Assembly (NCBI GenBank): GCA_002702745.1
Contig: PABM01000031.1
Location: 4,344 to 68,343, forward strand
From: Flavobacteriaceae bacterium
Lineage (GTDB): Bacteria > Bacteroidota > Bacteroidia > Flavobacteriales > Flavobacteriaceae
DNA length: 64,000 nucleotides
Reading direction: 5' to 3'
The notes beneath the pieces are model-generated. The model was not told where the DNA came from and did no database searches. It saw nothing but the letters and a program-made list of their open reading frames with translations. Below are positions 26,970 through 35,721 of this stretch, piece after piece (the stretch's first letter is position 1; the number at the start of each line of letters is the position of its first letter). The position numbers and the translations under genes are program-made.

Positions 26970-28277
26970 TTACCTTTTTGAAATTTGTTTTAACAAAAAA
27001 ATTGATGGGATAAAAAACAATGCAAAAATTAAAATTGCAAGTCGAATACTTCCAGTAAAAACATCCATCGTAGCATACAATGCTGTACCTAACACTATAC
27101 TCAGCTTTTGAGAAACATCATAAAAACTAAAATAAGATGTTGAATATTTTACATCAATCAATTTAGAATAAGTAGATCGTGAAAGAGACTGAATACCTCC
27201 CATTCCTAATCCAATAAAACCAGCAGCAATATAAAATTCGGTAGGAGTTGTTACAAAATAGCCGTAAAAACATATTATTCCCCATAAAATATTTATAGCT
27301 ATTAATGTTCTTACATTACCGAAAATATCAGAAAGTTTTGCACTTAAGTAAGCTCCTGCTGCAGCAAGTATCTGAATAACAATAATTGCTAATATAAGGC
27401 CTGTTTGCATGCTTTCTGCATTCTTCCAACTTATTTCGTCTAAGTCTGCACCAAAATAACTAGCTAATAAAATAATGGTTTGGGTTGGAATTGTAAAAAT
27501 AAAAAATGATAATAGAAATATTCTTAGTTTTCTATTGCCCTTAAGTTGTTTTAAAACATCAACTAACTGGTTAAAACCACTCAAAAAAGTATTGATTGAA
27601 TATAGATCACTTTTTTTAATATTATAATGTTTTCTTCCGGGTAAATGATAAAATGAATATTGACTGAAAACCAACCACCAAAATCCAACAAGAACAAATG
27701 AAATTTTGACTGCTTGCTGCTGATCATTCAAGTTCAAAATTTCAGGAAATTGCATCATGACCAAACAAAAAATGAGCAAAATTATACTTCCAAGATAACC
27801 AAGAGAATAACCTTTGGCACTTGTAATATCTTGTTGATCTATATTTGCAATATCCGGTAAATATGAATTATAAAAAACCAGACTTCCCCAAAATCCAACT
27901 ACTGCAAAGAAGTAATATATTATTCCTAAGTCAAAATTGTCTAAATCAAAGCTATATAATAACATACAAGAAATCGCACCTAAATAACAGAAAAACTTCA
28001 TAAAGAGTTTTTTATATCCAGTATGATCAGCTATACCAGATAATAAAGGTGAGATTATAGCTAATATCAAAAAGGTAAATGATGAAATATATCCAATGAA
28101 AGCATCGTTTTCTATTGAATTAAACCATAAAAAATCAACACTTTCCCCTTTTGTTATTGATTTAAAATAGATTGGAAATATTGCAGTTGATATAACAAGT
28201 GGGTAAACAGAATTTGCCCAATCGTAAACAGCCCATGCATTTAATAACTTTTTATCACCTTTTTTATAAAATCTCAT
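26970..28277 (-). CDS. MFS transporter, UMF1 (Atg22-like) family
   Basis: A 435-aa integral membrane protein with about 12 hydrophobic segments. The N-terminus (LLNAWAVYDWANSVYPLVISTAIFPIYF) is the mark of the UMF1/Atg22-like permeases, and the central GLGMGGIQSLSRSTYSKLI is also characteristic. Substrates are not established for bacterial members; amino-acid export has been proposed from the yeast protein. It stands alone, divergent from msrB, and lies 98 bp from lon. Confidence 0.85.
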   Translation of the reverse strand: MRFYKKGDKKLLNAWAVYDWANSVYPLVISTAIFPIYFKSITKGESVDFLWFNSIENDAFIGYISSFTFLILAIISPLLSGIADHTGYKKLFMKFFCYLGAISCMLLYSFDLDNFDLGIIYYFFAVVGFWGSLVFYNSYLPDIANIDQQDITSAKGYSLGYLGSIILLIFCLVMMQFPEILNLNDQQQAVKISFVLVGFWWLVFSQYSFYHLPGRKHYNIKKSDLYSINTFLSGFNQLVDVLKQLKGNRKLRIFLLSFFIFTIPTQTIILLASYFGADLDEISWKNAESMQTGLILAIIVIQILAAAGAYLSAKLSDIFGNVRTLIAINILWGIICFYGYFVTTPTEFYIAAGFIGLGMGGIQSLSRSTYSKLIDVKYSTSYFSFYDVSQKLSIVLGTALYATMDVFTGSIRLAILIFALFFIPSIFLLKQISKR

Positions 28278-28287
28278 TTAATTAAAA

Positions 28288-28295
28288 TAAATTTG
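28288..28295 (+). promoter_or_regulatory. Putative msrB -7 element TAAATTTG
   Basis: An exact TAnnTTTG match lies on the plus strand, 59 bases before the msrB ATG at 28355, within the spacer between the divergent transporter and msrB. No upstream TTG is seen at the usual spacing. Confidence 0.35.
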
Positions 28296-28354
28296 TATTT
28301 GATTTCAAACAGATACTAATATTACAATATTTTATCCATTTGATTAATTTTTTA

Positions 28355-28855
28355 ATGATGAAAAAAATCACATTGTTTATTGTTTTATCTTTTATCTTTT
28401 CAAATGTTGTGATTTCTCAAAACAAGAACCATCAAAAAAACTATGAAATGAGCAAACAAAAAGTTAACAAGTCAGAAAAAGAATGGAAAGATATGCTTAG
28501 TGATGAAGAGTATAGAGTTCTAAGACAAAAAGGTACAGAATATCCTCATACTGGTAAATATAATTTACATTTTGAAAATGGGGTATATAACTGTAACGGT
28601 TGTAAAACTCCACTATTTAATAGTGATCAAAAATTTGAAACTAGTTGTGGATGGCCAAGTTTTGATGAAGCAATTGAAGGAACTATTAAGTATGTAGAGG
28701 ATTATTCTCACAATATGATTAGAACCGAAATACTTTGCGTTAAATGTGATGGTCATTTAGGTCACGTATTTAATGATGGACCAACCGAAACTGGATTAAG
28801 ATATTGTGTAAATTCAGTAAGTATTGACTTTAAAAAAGACCCAAATAAAAAATAA
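28355..28855 (+). CDS. msrB: Peptide-methionine (R)-S-oxide reductase, exported
   Basis: It reduces methionine-R-sulfoxide in damaged proteins. Zinc cysteines are CNGC and CVKC; the active-site cysteine lies in GLRYCVNS; CGWPSFDEAI and GHLGHVFNDG are family signatures. I start at the ATG at 28355 (166 aa), rather than an upstream TTG. The first about 22 residues (MMKKITLFIVLSFIFSNVVISQ) form a signal peptide, so repair takes place in the periplasm. The lpd start is 3 bp downstream. Confidence 0.95.
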   Translation: MMKKITLFIVLSFIFSNVVISQNKNHQKNYEMSKQKVNKSEKEWKDMLSDEEYRVLRQKGTEYPHTGKYNLHFENGVYNCNGCKTPLFNSDQKFETSCGWPSFDEAIEGTIKYVEDYSHNMIRTEILCVKCDGHLGHVFNDGPTETGLRYCVNSVSIDFKKDPNKK

Positions 28856-28858
28856 TAT

Positions 28859-30235
28859 ATGAGTAATTATGATATCATTGTTCTAGGCAGTGGTCCTGGA
28901 GGTTATGTGACAGCTATTAGAGCTTCTCAATTAGGATTTAAAACTGCTGTAATTGAAAAAGAAAGTCTTGGTGGGGTTTGCTTAAACTGGGGTTGTATTC
29001 CAACTAAAGCCCTGTTAAAATCAGCACAAGTATTTGAGTATTTGAATCATGCTGAGGATTATGGTTTAGATGCTGAAAATATTAGCCACGATTTCACAAA
29101 AGTAATTGCTAGAAGCAGAAATGTAGCTTCAGGCATGAGTAAAGGTGTTAACTTTTTAATGAAAAAGAATAAGATAGATATCCTTAAAGGTTTTGGCAAG
29201 ATTAAAAAAGATAAGGTTGTATCTGTTGATGGAACAGATTACAGTGCCAACCACATAATAATAGCAACTGGTGCAAAATCAAGAGTTCTACCTTCAATTC
29301 CTCAAGATGGAAAGCAAATAATTGGTTATCGTGAAGCAATGACGCTTGAAAAGCAACCAAAAAGCATAACCATTGTAGGGTCTGGAGCAATAGGAATAGA
29401 ATTTGCGTATTTTTATAATAGCATTGGAAGTGATGTTACCGTGATTGAGTATATGCCAAATATTGTACCCTTAGAAGATGTAGATGTTTCTAAAGAATTA
29501 GAAAAATCATTTAAGAAAAAAGGTATCAAAATTATGACTTCATCAGAAGTAATTTCTGTTGAGAAGAAAAAAAATAAGGTTTTAGCATCAGTTAAATCTA
29601 ATGGAAAAGAAGAGATAATTGAATCTGAAATTTTACTTTCTGCTGTAGGAATAAAATCTAATATAGAAAATATTGGCCTTGAAGATGTTGGTATTGCTAC
29701 AGACAGAGATAAAATATTGGTTGATAAATGGTATAATACGAATATACCTGGATACTACGCAATAGGTGATATTGTTGCAGGCCCAGCGTTAGCACATGTT
29801 GCGTCAGCAGAAGGAATATTGTGTGTTGAAAAAATAGCAGGTCATGATGTATCTCCTATCGATTATGGAAATATCCCTGGATGCACATATTGTAGCCCTG
29901 AAATATCTAGTGTTGGATTAACGGAAAAACAAGCTTTAGAAAAAGGATATAAAATAAAAGTAGGTAAATTCCCATTCTCAGCTTCTGGTAAAGCCAGTGC
30001 GTCAGGCTCAAAGGAGGGTTTTGTTAAGGTTATATTTGATGAAAACTATGGTGAATGGCTTGGATGTCACATGATTGGAGCTGGAGTTACAGATATGATT
30101 GCTGAAGCAGTTTTAGGAAGGAAACTTGAAACAACAGGAACTGAAGTGTTAAAGGCTATTCATCCTCACCCAACAATGTCGGAAGCTGTTATGGAAGCTG
30201 TTGCAGCAGCTTATGATGAAGTGATCCACCTTTAA
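28859..30235 (+). CDS. lpd: Dihydrolipoyl dehydrogenase
   Basis: The E3 flavoprotein of 2-oxo acid dehydrogenases and the glycine cleavage system reoxidises dihydrolipoamide with NAD+. At 458 aa: the FAD-binding GSGPGGYVTAIRA, the redox disulfide C-x4-C in GGVCLNWGCIPTKALL, the NAD-binding VGSGAIGIEFAYFYNSIG, and the C-terminal catalytic HPHPTMSEAVMEA. It directly follows msrB. Its stop overlaps that of the convergent aroQ. It may serve the GcvT pathway encoded at 7.9 kb. Confidence 0.97.
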   Translation: MSNYDIIVLGSGPGGYVTAIRASQLGFKTAVIEKESLGGVCLNWGCIPTKALLKSAQVFEYLNHAEDYGLDAENISHDFTKVIARSRNVASGMSKGVNFLMKKNKIDILKGFGKIKKDKVVSVDGTDYSANHIIIATGAKSRVLPSIPQDGKQIIGYREAMTLEKQPKSITIVGSGAIGIEFAYFYNSIGSDVTVIEYMPNIVPLEDVDVSKELEKSFKKKGIKIMTSSEVISVEKKKNKVLASVKSNGKEEIIESEILLSAVGIKSNIENIGLEDVGIATDRDKILVDKWYNTNIPGYYAIGDIVAGPALAHVASAEGILCVEKIAGHDVSPIDYGNIPGCTYCSPEISSVGLTEKQALEKGYKIKVGKFPFSASGKASASGSKEGFVKVIFDENYGEWLGCHMIGAGVTDMIAEAVLGRKLETTGTEVLKAIHPHPTMSEAVMEAVAAAYDEVIHL

Positions 30236-30648
30236 AGGAAAGCTTCTAGGGCTAATTCATAGGATTGTATGCCGAACCCACATATAACTCCTTTGACATT
30301 CTTAGATATTAATGAGTTATGTCTAAACTCCTCTCTCGAATGTATATTGGAGATATGTACCTCAATTACAGGAGTTTTAATCGCAGCTATAGCATCAGCA
30401 ATTCCAACCGAAGTATGAGTGTATGCTGCAGCATTTAAAATTATTCCGTCAAAGCTAAATCCAACTTCTTGTAATTTATCAATAATCTCACCTTCTATAT
30501 TAGATTGAAAATATTCGATTTCAACTGATGAAAACTTAATTTTCAAATCATTAAAAAAGTCCTCAAAGGATTTGTTTCCGTAAATGTCAGTTTCTCTCTG
30601 ACCTAAAAGATTTAAATTTGGACCATTAATAATGATAATTTTTTTCAT
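30232..30648 (-). CDS. aroQ: 3-dehydroquinate dehydratase, type II
   Basis: It converts 3-dehydroquinate to 3-dehydroshikimate in aromatic amino-acid synthesis. At 138 aa: the N-terminal GPNLNLLGQRETDIYG loop with R18 and Y23, NAAAYTHTSVGIADAI, and EVHISNIHSREEFRHNS with the catalytic histidine. It is convergent with lpd (4-bp overlap of stops) and divergent from xerD. A -7 element lies only 4 bp before the ATG, suggesting a near-leaderless transcript. Confidence 0.96.
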   Translation of the reverse strand: MKKIIIINGPNLNLLGQRETDIYGNKSFEDFFNDLKIKFSSVEIEYFQSNIEGEIIDKLQEVGFSFDGIILNAAAYTHTSVGIADAIAAIKTPVIEVHISNIHSREEFRHNSLISKNVKGVICGFGIQSYELALEAFL

Positions 30649-30652
30649 GATT

Positions 30653-30660
30653 CAAATTTA
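30653..30660 (-). promoter_or_regulatory. Putative aroQ -7 element TAAATTTG
   Basis: An exact TAnnTTTG match on the minus strand, four bases from the aroQ start codon. If used, transcription begins at about the ATG itself. Confidence 0.35.
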
Positions 30661-30686
30661 TTAAATTTATTAGAGAATGATATATT

Positions 30687-31592
30687 ATGAGATGGATTCA
30701 TGCAATTAATGATTATAAAGATTACCTCAAAATTGAAAGGGGGTTAAGTGATAACTCTATAATTAGCTATGAAAATGATTTAAAAAAACTTGAATCATTT
30801 CTTACTAATAATTCACAAGTTACTGGCCCCCTAGTCGTTAAACCAGATCATATCAAAGAGTTTATTTATCATATTTCAAAAAAGGTTAAAGCCAACTCTC
30901 AATCAAGGATAATCTCAGGTATCAGAAGCTTTTATGATTATTTGTTATTTGAAAAATTGATTAATAATAATCCACTTACGAATATCGAATCTCCAAAACA
31001 ACAAAGGAAACTTCCAAGTACTCTTTCTTTAGATGAAATAAATCTAATGATAAAAAGCATTGATAAAACAAAAAAGGAATCTGAGCGAAATAATGCGATT
31101 ATCGAAACATTATACGGATGTGGGTTAAGAGTCAGTGAATTGATAGAATTAAAAATTTCAGATTTGTACTTTTCTGAGGATTTTATAAAAGTTACCGGAA
31201 AAGGAAATAAACAAAGGTTGGTTCCTGTAAGTGATATTAATAAGAAATGTATTAACAGATATATATTAAACTCAAGATCTAAACTAAATATTAATCCAAA
31301 ATATTCAGATGTATTGTTTTTAAATAGAAATGGAAGCAGGCTTACGAGAGCGATGATTTTTACAATAGTTAAAAACCTATCAAAAAAATGTATGATAGAA
31401 AAAATAATATCTCCTCACACTTTTAGACATTCTTTTGCTACACACCTTTTAGAAAACGGAGCTGATCTAAAAACCATTCAACAATTGTTAGGACATGAAA
31501 GCATAACAACAACTGAAATATATATGCATCTTGATAATACTGCATTAATCAATGTTATGAAAAAATTTCATCCGCGATCGAAGTCTATTTAG
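30687..31592 (+). CDS. xerD: Site-specific tyrosine recombinase XerD
   Basis: It resolves chromosome dimers at dif with its XerC partner. At 301 aa, an N-terminal SAM-like core-binding domain is followed by the catalytic domain with R148 ([10 protein letters not shown]), K172, H244-x2-R247 ([11 protein letters not shown]), H270 ([12 protein letters not shown]) and Y279. All catalytic residues are present. No integron or phage genes surround it, which favours the housekeeping role. It overlaps rny tail to tail by 8 bp. Confidence 0.93.
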   Translation: MRWIHAINDYKDYLKIERGLSDNSIISYENDLKKLESFLTNNSQVTGPLVVKPDHIKEFIYHISKKVKANSQSRIISGIRSFYDYLLFEKLINNNPLTNIESPKQQRKLPSTLSLDEINLMIKSIDKTKKESERNNAIIETLYGCGLRVSELIELKISDLYFSEDFIKVTGKGNKQRLVPVSDINKKCINRYILNSRSKLNINPKYSDVLFLNRNGSRLTRAMIFTIVKNLSKKCMIEKIISPHTFRHSFATHLLENGADLKTIQQLLGHESITTTEIYMHLDNTALINVMKKFHPRSKSI

Positions 31593-33156
31593 CAATATTT
31601 ACTGCGCGAGTTTCCCTTATTACTGTAACTTTAACTTGACCTGGATATGTCATATCTGTTTGGATTTTTTTCGATATTTGAAAAGATAAATTCGATGCTT
31701 CCTCATCATTTATTTTTTCACTTTCAACCATTACTCTAAGTTCTCTTCCAGCTTGAATAGCATAAGCCTTTTCAACACCATTAAAATCAAGAGCGATATC
31801 CTCAAGATTTTTTAATCTCTCAATGTATGAGTCAAGAACTTGTCTTCTTGCTCCTGGTCTAGCTCCAGACATTGCATCACAAACCTGAATTATTGGGGAT
31901 ATTAAACAATTCATTTCAATCTCATCATGATGAGCCCCAATTGCATTGCAAACATCAGCTTGCTCACCAAATTTCTCAGCCCATTGCATTCCTAAAATTG
32001 CATGTGGTGTCTCAATTTCTTTTTCTATACTTGGAACTTTCCCTATATCATGAAGCAAACCAGCTCTTTTTGCCATTTTAGGATCAATACCAATTTCAGA
32101 TGCCATAATTGCACATAATTTTGCTACTTCTTTTGAATGTTGAAGTAAATTTTGACCATATGATGATCTGTATTTCATTCTACCTACATATTTAATTAAC
32201 TCAGGATGTAACCCGTTGATTCCTAAGTCAATAACTGTTCTTTTACCTACCTCAATAATTTCCTGGTCAATTTCTTTTTTTGTTTTCCTTACAACCTCCT
32301 CAATTCTGGCAGGATGTACTCTTCCATCCTTAACTAGTTTATGTAACGAAATTCTAGCTATTTCTCTTCTTATAGAATCAAAACAAGAAAGTATTATTGC
32401 TTCTGGGGTATCGTCGACAATTATTTCAACTCCAGTGGCTGATTCAAGAGCTCTAATATTCCTTCCTTCCCTACCAATTATTCTACCTTTAATATCATCA
32501 GATTCGATATTAAAAACCGAAACAGTATTGTCAATAGTCTCTTCTGCACCAATTCGCTGAATAGTATTTAAGATAACTTTTTTAGCATTTTCTTTCACAG
32601 TTAACTCAGCCTCTTCCATTTTCTCTTTAGCGTAAGATAAAGCATCATTTTCAGCATCTCTTTTCAAGGATTCAAGCAAACTTTTCTTTGCTTCTTTTTC
32701 TGAAAGTCCAGAAATAACTTCTAGTTGTTTTATTTGATCCTTTCTTACTTTTTCTGCCTCTTTTGTCTTCTTTTCTAATTTGTTAAGTTTTAATTCAATT
32801 TCAGTATTCTTTTTTTCTAAATCTGAAGTTAAAGATTCGTGTTTTTTTATAATTGAATCAATTTTGGATTCTTTTGATAAAATTTCTCTTTCAATTATTT
32901 TTGTTTTATCCTCTCTAGAAAAAATAATTTTTTCATGTTCTGATTTTAACTCTAAAAATTTTTCTTTAGCCTGAAGTATTTTATTATTTTTTATATTCTC
33001 GCCTTTATCTTTTGCTGATTCGATAATTTTTTCAGCTTTTTTTTTTGCATCACTTAATAGACTCAATGATTTATTTTTATTGATAAGACTAATTATAACA
33101 ATTCCTACAATTAAACCTATTATTCCTGCAATTATTAACCCACTTGATATTTCCAT
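31585..33156 (-). CDS. rny: Ribonuclease Y
   Basis: A membrane-anchored endoribonuclease that starts mRNA decay. At 523 aa: an N-terminal transmembrane helix (about residues 5-26), a long charged coiled coil (about 40-190), a KH domain ([19 protein letters not shown]), and an HD domain with GLLHDIGK and HHDE. The architecture is canonical. It lies 14 bp downstream of the T run ending the 6S-like RNA, so it may depend on read-through or an internal promoter. Confidence 0.96.
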   Translation of the reverse strand: MEISSGLIIAGIIGLIVGIVIISLINKNKSLSLLSDAKKKAEKIIESAKDKGENIKNNKILQAKEKFLELKSEHEKIIFSREDKTKIIEREILSKESKIDSIIKKHESLTSDLEKKNTEIELKLNKLEKKTKEAEKVRKDQIKQLEVISGLSEKEAKKSLLESLKRDAENDALSYAKEKMEEAELTVKENAKKVILNTIQRIGAEETIDNTVSVFNIESDDIKGRIIGREGRNIRALESATGVEIIVDDTPEAIILSCFDSIRREIARISLHKLVKDGRVHPARIEEVVRKTKKEIDQEIIEVGKRTVIDLGINGLHPELIKYVGRMKYRSSYGQNLLQHSKEVAKLCAIMASEIGIDPKMAKRAGLLHDIGKVPSIEKEIETPHAILGMQWAEKFGEQADVCNAIGAHHDEIEMNCLISPIIQVCDAMSGARPGARRQVLDSYIERLKNLEDIALDFNGVEKAYAIQAGRELRVMVESEKINDEEASNLSFQISKKIQTDMTYPGQVKVTVIRETRAVNIAK

Positions 33157-33169
33157 TAATTTAATTTTT

Positions 33170-33333
33170 AAAAAAAACCTACAAAAGCCTTTTTATTTAA
33201 ACTCCAGTTTAACAGGATTAGGGCTACAAGGCTGATCAAAAATCTGAAAAAATTCAGCACGATTTAACAACCTAAACTCACCCTTTATAATTAATTAGCG
33301 TTGAGTTTACAAAAAAAACTAATGTAGGTAGTT
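33170..33333 (-). ncRNA. ssrS: 6S-like regulatory RNA (Flavobacteria type)
   Basis: The 198-bp space between rny and zapA folds into nested long-range stems: 33177-33183 with 33323-33329 (ACCTACA/TGTAGGT), 33199-33204 with 33303-33308 (AAACTC/GAGTTT), 33206-33211 with 33273-33278, and a terminal GCTGA/TCAGC stem (33231-33235/33254-33258), with open bulges between, as in 6S RNA. On the minus strand the closing stem is followed by eight T. 6S RNA is a neighbour of zapA in many bacteria. The name rests on fold and position; the exact ends are estimates. Confidence 0.68.
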
Positions 33334-33354
33334 TTATTATATTATTTAAAGAAC

Positions 33355-33642
33355 TTAACTCTTTTCATCAAGAATATTTATCAGTATAGATAATCTATCC
33401 TCCAAATCATTAATAAATGTTTCTTCATTTAAAGAATTTTGTTTTTTACTTGAAGCAATTTGTAAAGCACACATAGCTAAAGCATCTTGCTTGTCCCTAA
33501 CAGAATAATTCTGTTCAAACTTTTTTATCAGAGTATTTATTTGTTGGGAAGCTAATCTAAGCCCTTGTTCCTGAGAAGGATCAATTGTTAAAGGATATAC
33601 TCTATTAGCAACTGATAACTTAATTTTGAGCTTATCACTCAT
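33355..33642 (-). CDS. zapA: Cell division protein ZapA
   Basis: ZapA bundles FtsZ filaments at the division site. I choose the ATG at 33642 (MSDKLKIKLSVANRVYPLTI, 95 aa); a longer frame would start with unrelated residues and overlap the upstream gene. The N-terminal beta-hairpin region and the C-terminal coiled coil from about residue 60 match the family. It lies 2 bp downstream of a small coiled-coil gene and upstream of the 6S-like RNA. Confidence 0.9.
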   Translation of the reverse strand: MSDKLKIKLSVANRVYPLTIDPSQEQGLRLASQQINTLIKKFEQNYSVRDKQDALAMCALQIASSKKQNSLNEETFINDLEDRLSILINILDEKS

Positions 33643-33644
33643 AT

Positions 33645-33935
33645 TTAATCTGATAATTGAGAAATACATAAATCTATTTCTCTAATAAGCGAATTTATTT
33701 CACTTCTTGTTTCATTAATATTATTTTCACTACCCGTAATAGTATTTGCAATTTTTAATGCCTTAAACTTTTCTTCAAGAGATTCCAAATCTAACATTAA
33801 ATCATTCCTTTCATTAATCAGGGATTTGTTTTTGTCTAATAACTCATTGTTTTCCTCTCTAAGACTTAAAAGTTCATTTAAATTAGATTCAACTTTTTTC
33901 TCTAAATCAAAAAACAAATCCTTAATTTTATCCAT
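33645..33935 (-). CDS. Small coiled-coil protein, probable ZapA partner
   Basis: A 96-aa protein that is almost entirely heptad-like (LEKKVESNLNELLSLREEN and on to residue about 60), without signal or membrane segment. It is the first gene before zapA, with a 2-bp gap. Its shape resembles ZapB or similar division coiled coils, and the position is conserved in flavobacteria as far as I recall. A role in septation is inferred from context. Confidence 0.75.
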   Translation of the reverse strand: MDKIKDLFFDLEKKVESNLNELLSLREENNELLDKNKSLINERNDLMLDLESLEEKFKALKIANTITGSENNINETRSEINSLIREIDLCISQLSD

Positions 33936-34029
33936 AGTACAAATACTATAATTCCAATTTAAACATTATATTTTAAATTTTCTGAATTTTTCATTTATAA
34001 CTTAACAATTATATATTATTTTAGGGTTG

Positions 34030-35721
34030 ATGAGATATTATTTATTGACAATATTTTTTCTTTGTGCTTCAATAATAAATTCACAAAATTCTGGTGATTA
34101 TCCTCTTGAAATTCCAATTATTCTTTCTGGTACATTTGGTGAGCTGAGACCTAATCATTTTCACGCAGGTATTGACATAAAAACCAAAGGTACCGAAGGT
34201 TTTAAAGTTTATTCAATCGGTGATGGCTACGTAAGTAGAATCCAAATTACTCATGGCGGATATGGAAAAGCATTATATATCAAACATGAAAATGGTCAAT
34301 CTTCGGTTTATGCTCACCTTCAAAAGTTTTCGCCTAAAATTGAAAAAATTGTAAAGGAAATTCAATACTCTAAAGAATCATACACCTTTAAGACTTACCT
34401 CTCAAAAGATGAAATTAAAATTTCTGAAAAAGAATTAATTGGTTTTAGCGGAAACACTGGGAGAAGTTTTGGGCCGCATTTACACTATGAACTTAGAGAT
34501 GAATTTGATCGACCAATAAATCCCATGGCATTTAAAAATTATCCGGTTAGGGACACCATCCCGCCTATTGTTTTAGGTCTTTACTATAAATTAATTCCTG
34601 AAAACTCAATAAGTGGTTCAAATTCAAGTTTCAATGAACTAAAATTGAAAAAAATTTCAGATAATTTATTTATTTCAGACACATTAAAAACAAGTGGACC
34701 TGTTGGATTTGGTATAAATTCATTCGACAGGATGAATAATACATGGAATAAAATGGGTTTATCTAACATTAAAACTAATATTGATGGTGATGAAATTTTT
34801 GATATGGACTTAAATTTATTTTCGTACGATGAATGGAGGCACATAAATACTTTTATTGATTATCCTTCATACAAGAATAAAAAAATAAAAATTCAAAAAC
34901 TCTATATTGAAGAGTATAATCCACTTGATATGTATAAAAGATCGCTTGGCGATGGTGTTGTTAAAATAAATGAAAGAAATGATACTTATCTCTACATTAT
35001 AAAATTATTTGATTTTAATAAAAACCAATCTGAAATTCTAGTACCAATTCAATGGATAAAACAATATAATTTATTTGCTAGAAAATTAGATTTTGATAAT
35101 ATGTTCAAAGTAAATAAGGATAGTACATATAATTTTAAATTCCCTGGGACAAAAGTTTCAATCGAAAAAAACTCATTTTATACAGATAAAATAATTCAGA
35201 TTTTTGAAGAAAACAACTTGTTACATATTGATAAAGACTCAATACCACTTCTAAAAGGAATAACAATTAAAATGGATGTCAGTCGTTATAATGATTCTAT
35301 AAGAAATAAAACGTACATAGTTAGAATCGGTGAAAATAAAAAACCATCATTCGTTTCAAGTAAAAAAGAAGAAAATTATGTTATTGCAAAAGTTAATAAC
35401 CTTGGTAATTTTGTGATTAAGGTTGATTCAATAAAACCCAATATTAGTGTAATTGATATTTCAGACAACCAATGGATCTCAAATAGAAAAAATTTAAGCA
35501 TAAAAATAAGTGACAATGAATCAGGAATCAATTATTACAGAGGTACTATTAATGATAAATGGATTTTATTAGAATATAATCCTATGAAAGGAATTTTATC
35601 ATATGATTTTAATGACAATGTTAACAGTGATGATGCAAAAAACATTTTAGAAATTAAAATAGAAGATAGGGTTGGGAATGTAAAAAAATTAACAAAAACA
35701 TTTTACAGAAAAATCAAATAA
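34030..35721 (+). CDS. Secreted M23-family metallopeptidase-like protein
   Basis: At 563 aa from the ATG at 34030, it has a signal peptide (residues 1-19) followed by a LytM/M23 domain: HFHAGIDIKT (zinc His and Asp), GGYGKALYIKHENGQSSVYAHLQ, and GPHLHYELRD with the H-x-H pair. The zinc-binding residues are intact, so it is probably an active peptidoglycan endopeptidase. The remaining about 390 residues form a beta-rich extension of unknown role. It overlaps the TonB-dependent receptor gene by one base, implying joint function at the envelope. Confidence 0.9.
   Translation: MRYYLLTIFFLCASIINSQNSGDYPLEIPIILSGTFGELRPNHFHAGIDIKTKGTEGFKVYSIGDGYVSRIQITHGGYGKALYIKHENGQSSVYAHLQKFSPKIEKIVKEIQYSKESYTFKTYLSKDEIKISEKELIGFSGNTGRSFGPHLHYELRDEFDRPINPMAFKNYPVRDTIPPIVLGLYYKLIPENSISGSNSSFNELKLKKISDNLFISDTLKTSGPVGFGINSFDRMNNTWNKMGLSNIKTNIDGDEIFDMDLNLFSYDEWRHINTFIDYPSYKNKKIKIQKLYIEEYNPLDMYKRSLGDGVVKINERNDTYLYIIKLFDFNKNQSEILVPIQWIKQYNLFARKLDFDNMFKVNKDSTYNFKFPGTKVSIEKNSFYTDKIIQIFEENNLLHIDKDSIPLLKGITIKMDVSRYNDSIRNKTYIVRIGENKKPSFVSSKKEENYVIAKVNNLGNFVIKVDSIKPNISVIDISDNQWISNRKNLSIKISDNESGINYYRGTINDKWILLEYNPMKGILSYDFNDNVNSDDAKNILEIKIEDRVGNVKKLTKTFYRKIK

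Noticed and set aside
30229..30238. Palindrome CCTTTAAAGG at the lpd/aroQ junction as a terminator
   Set aside because: There is no loop and no T run; a 5-bp stem without spacer cannot form a terminator.
30687..31592. Integrase of a mobile element
   Set aside because: XerD length and catalytic set, with only housekeeping neighbours and no attachment repeats or phage genes seen.
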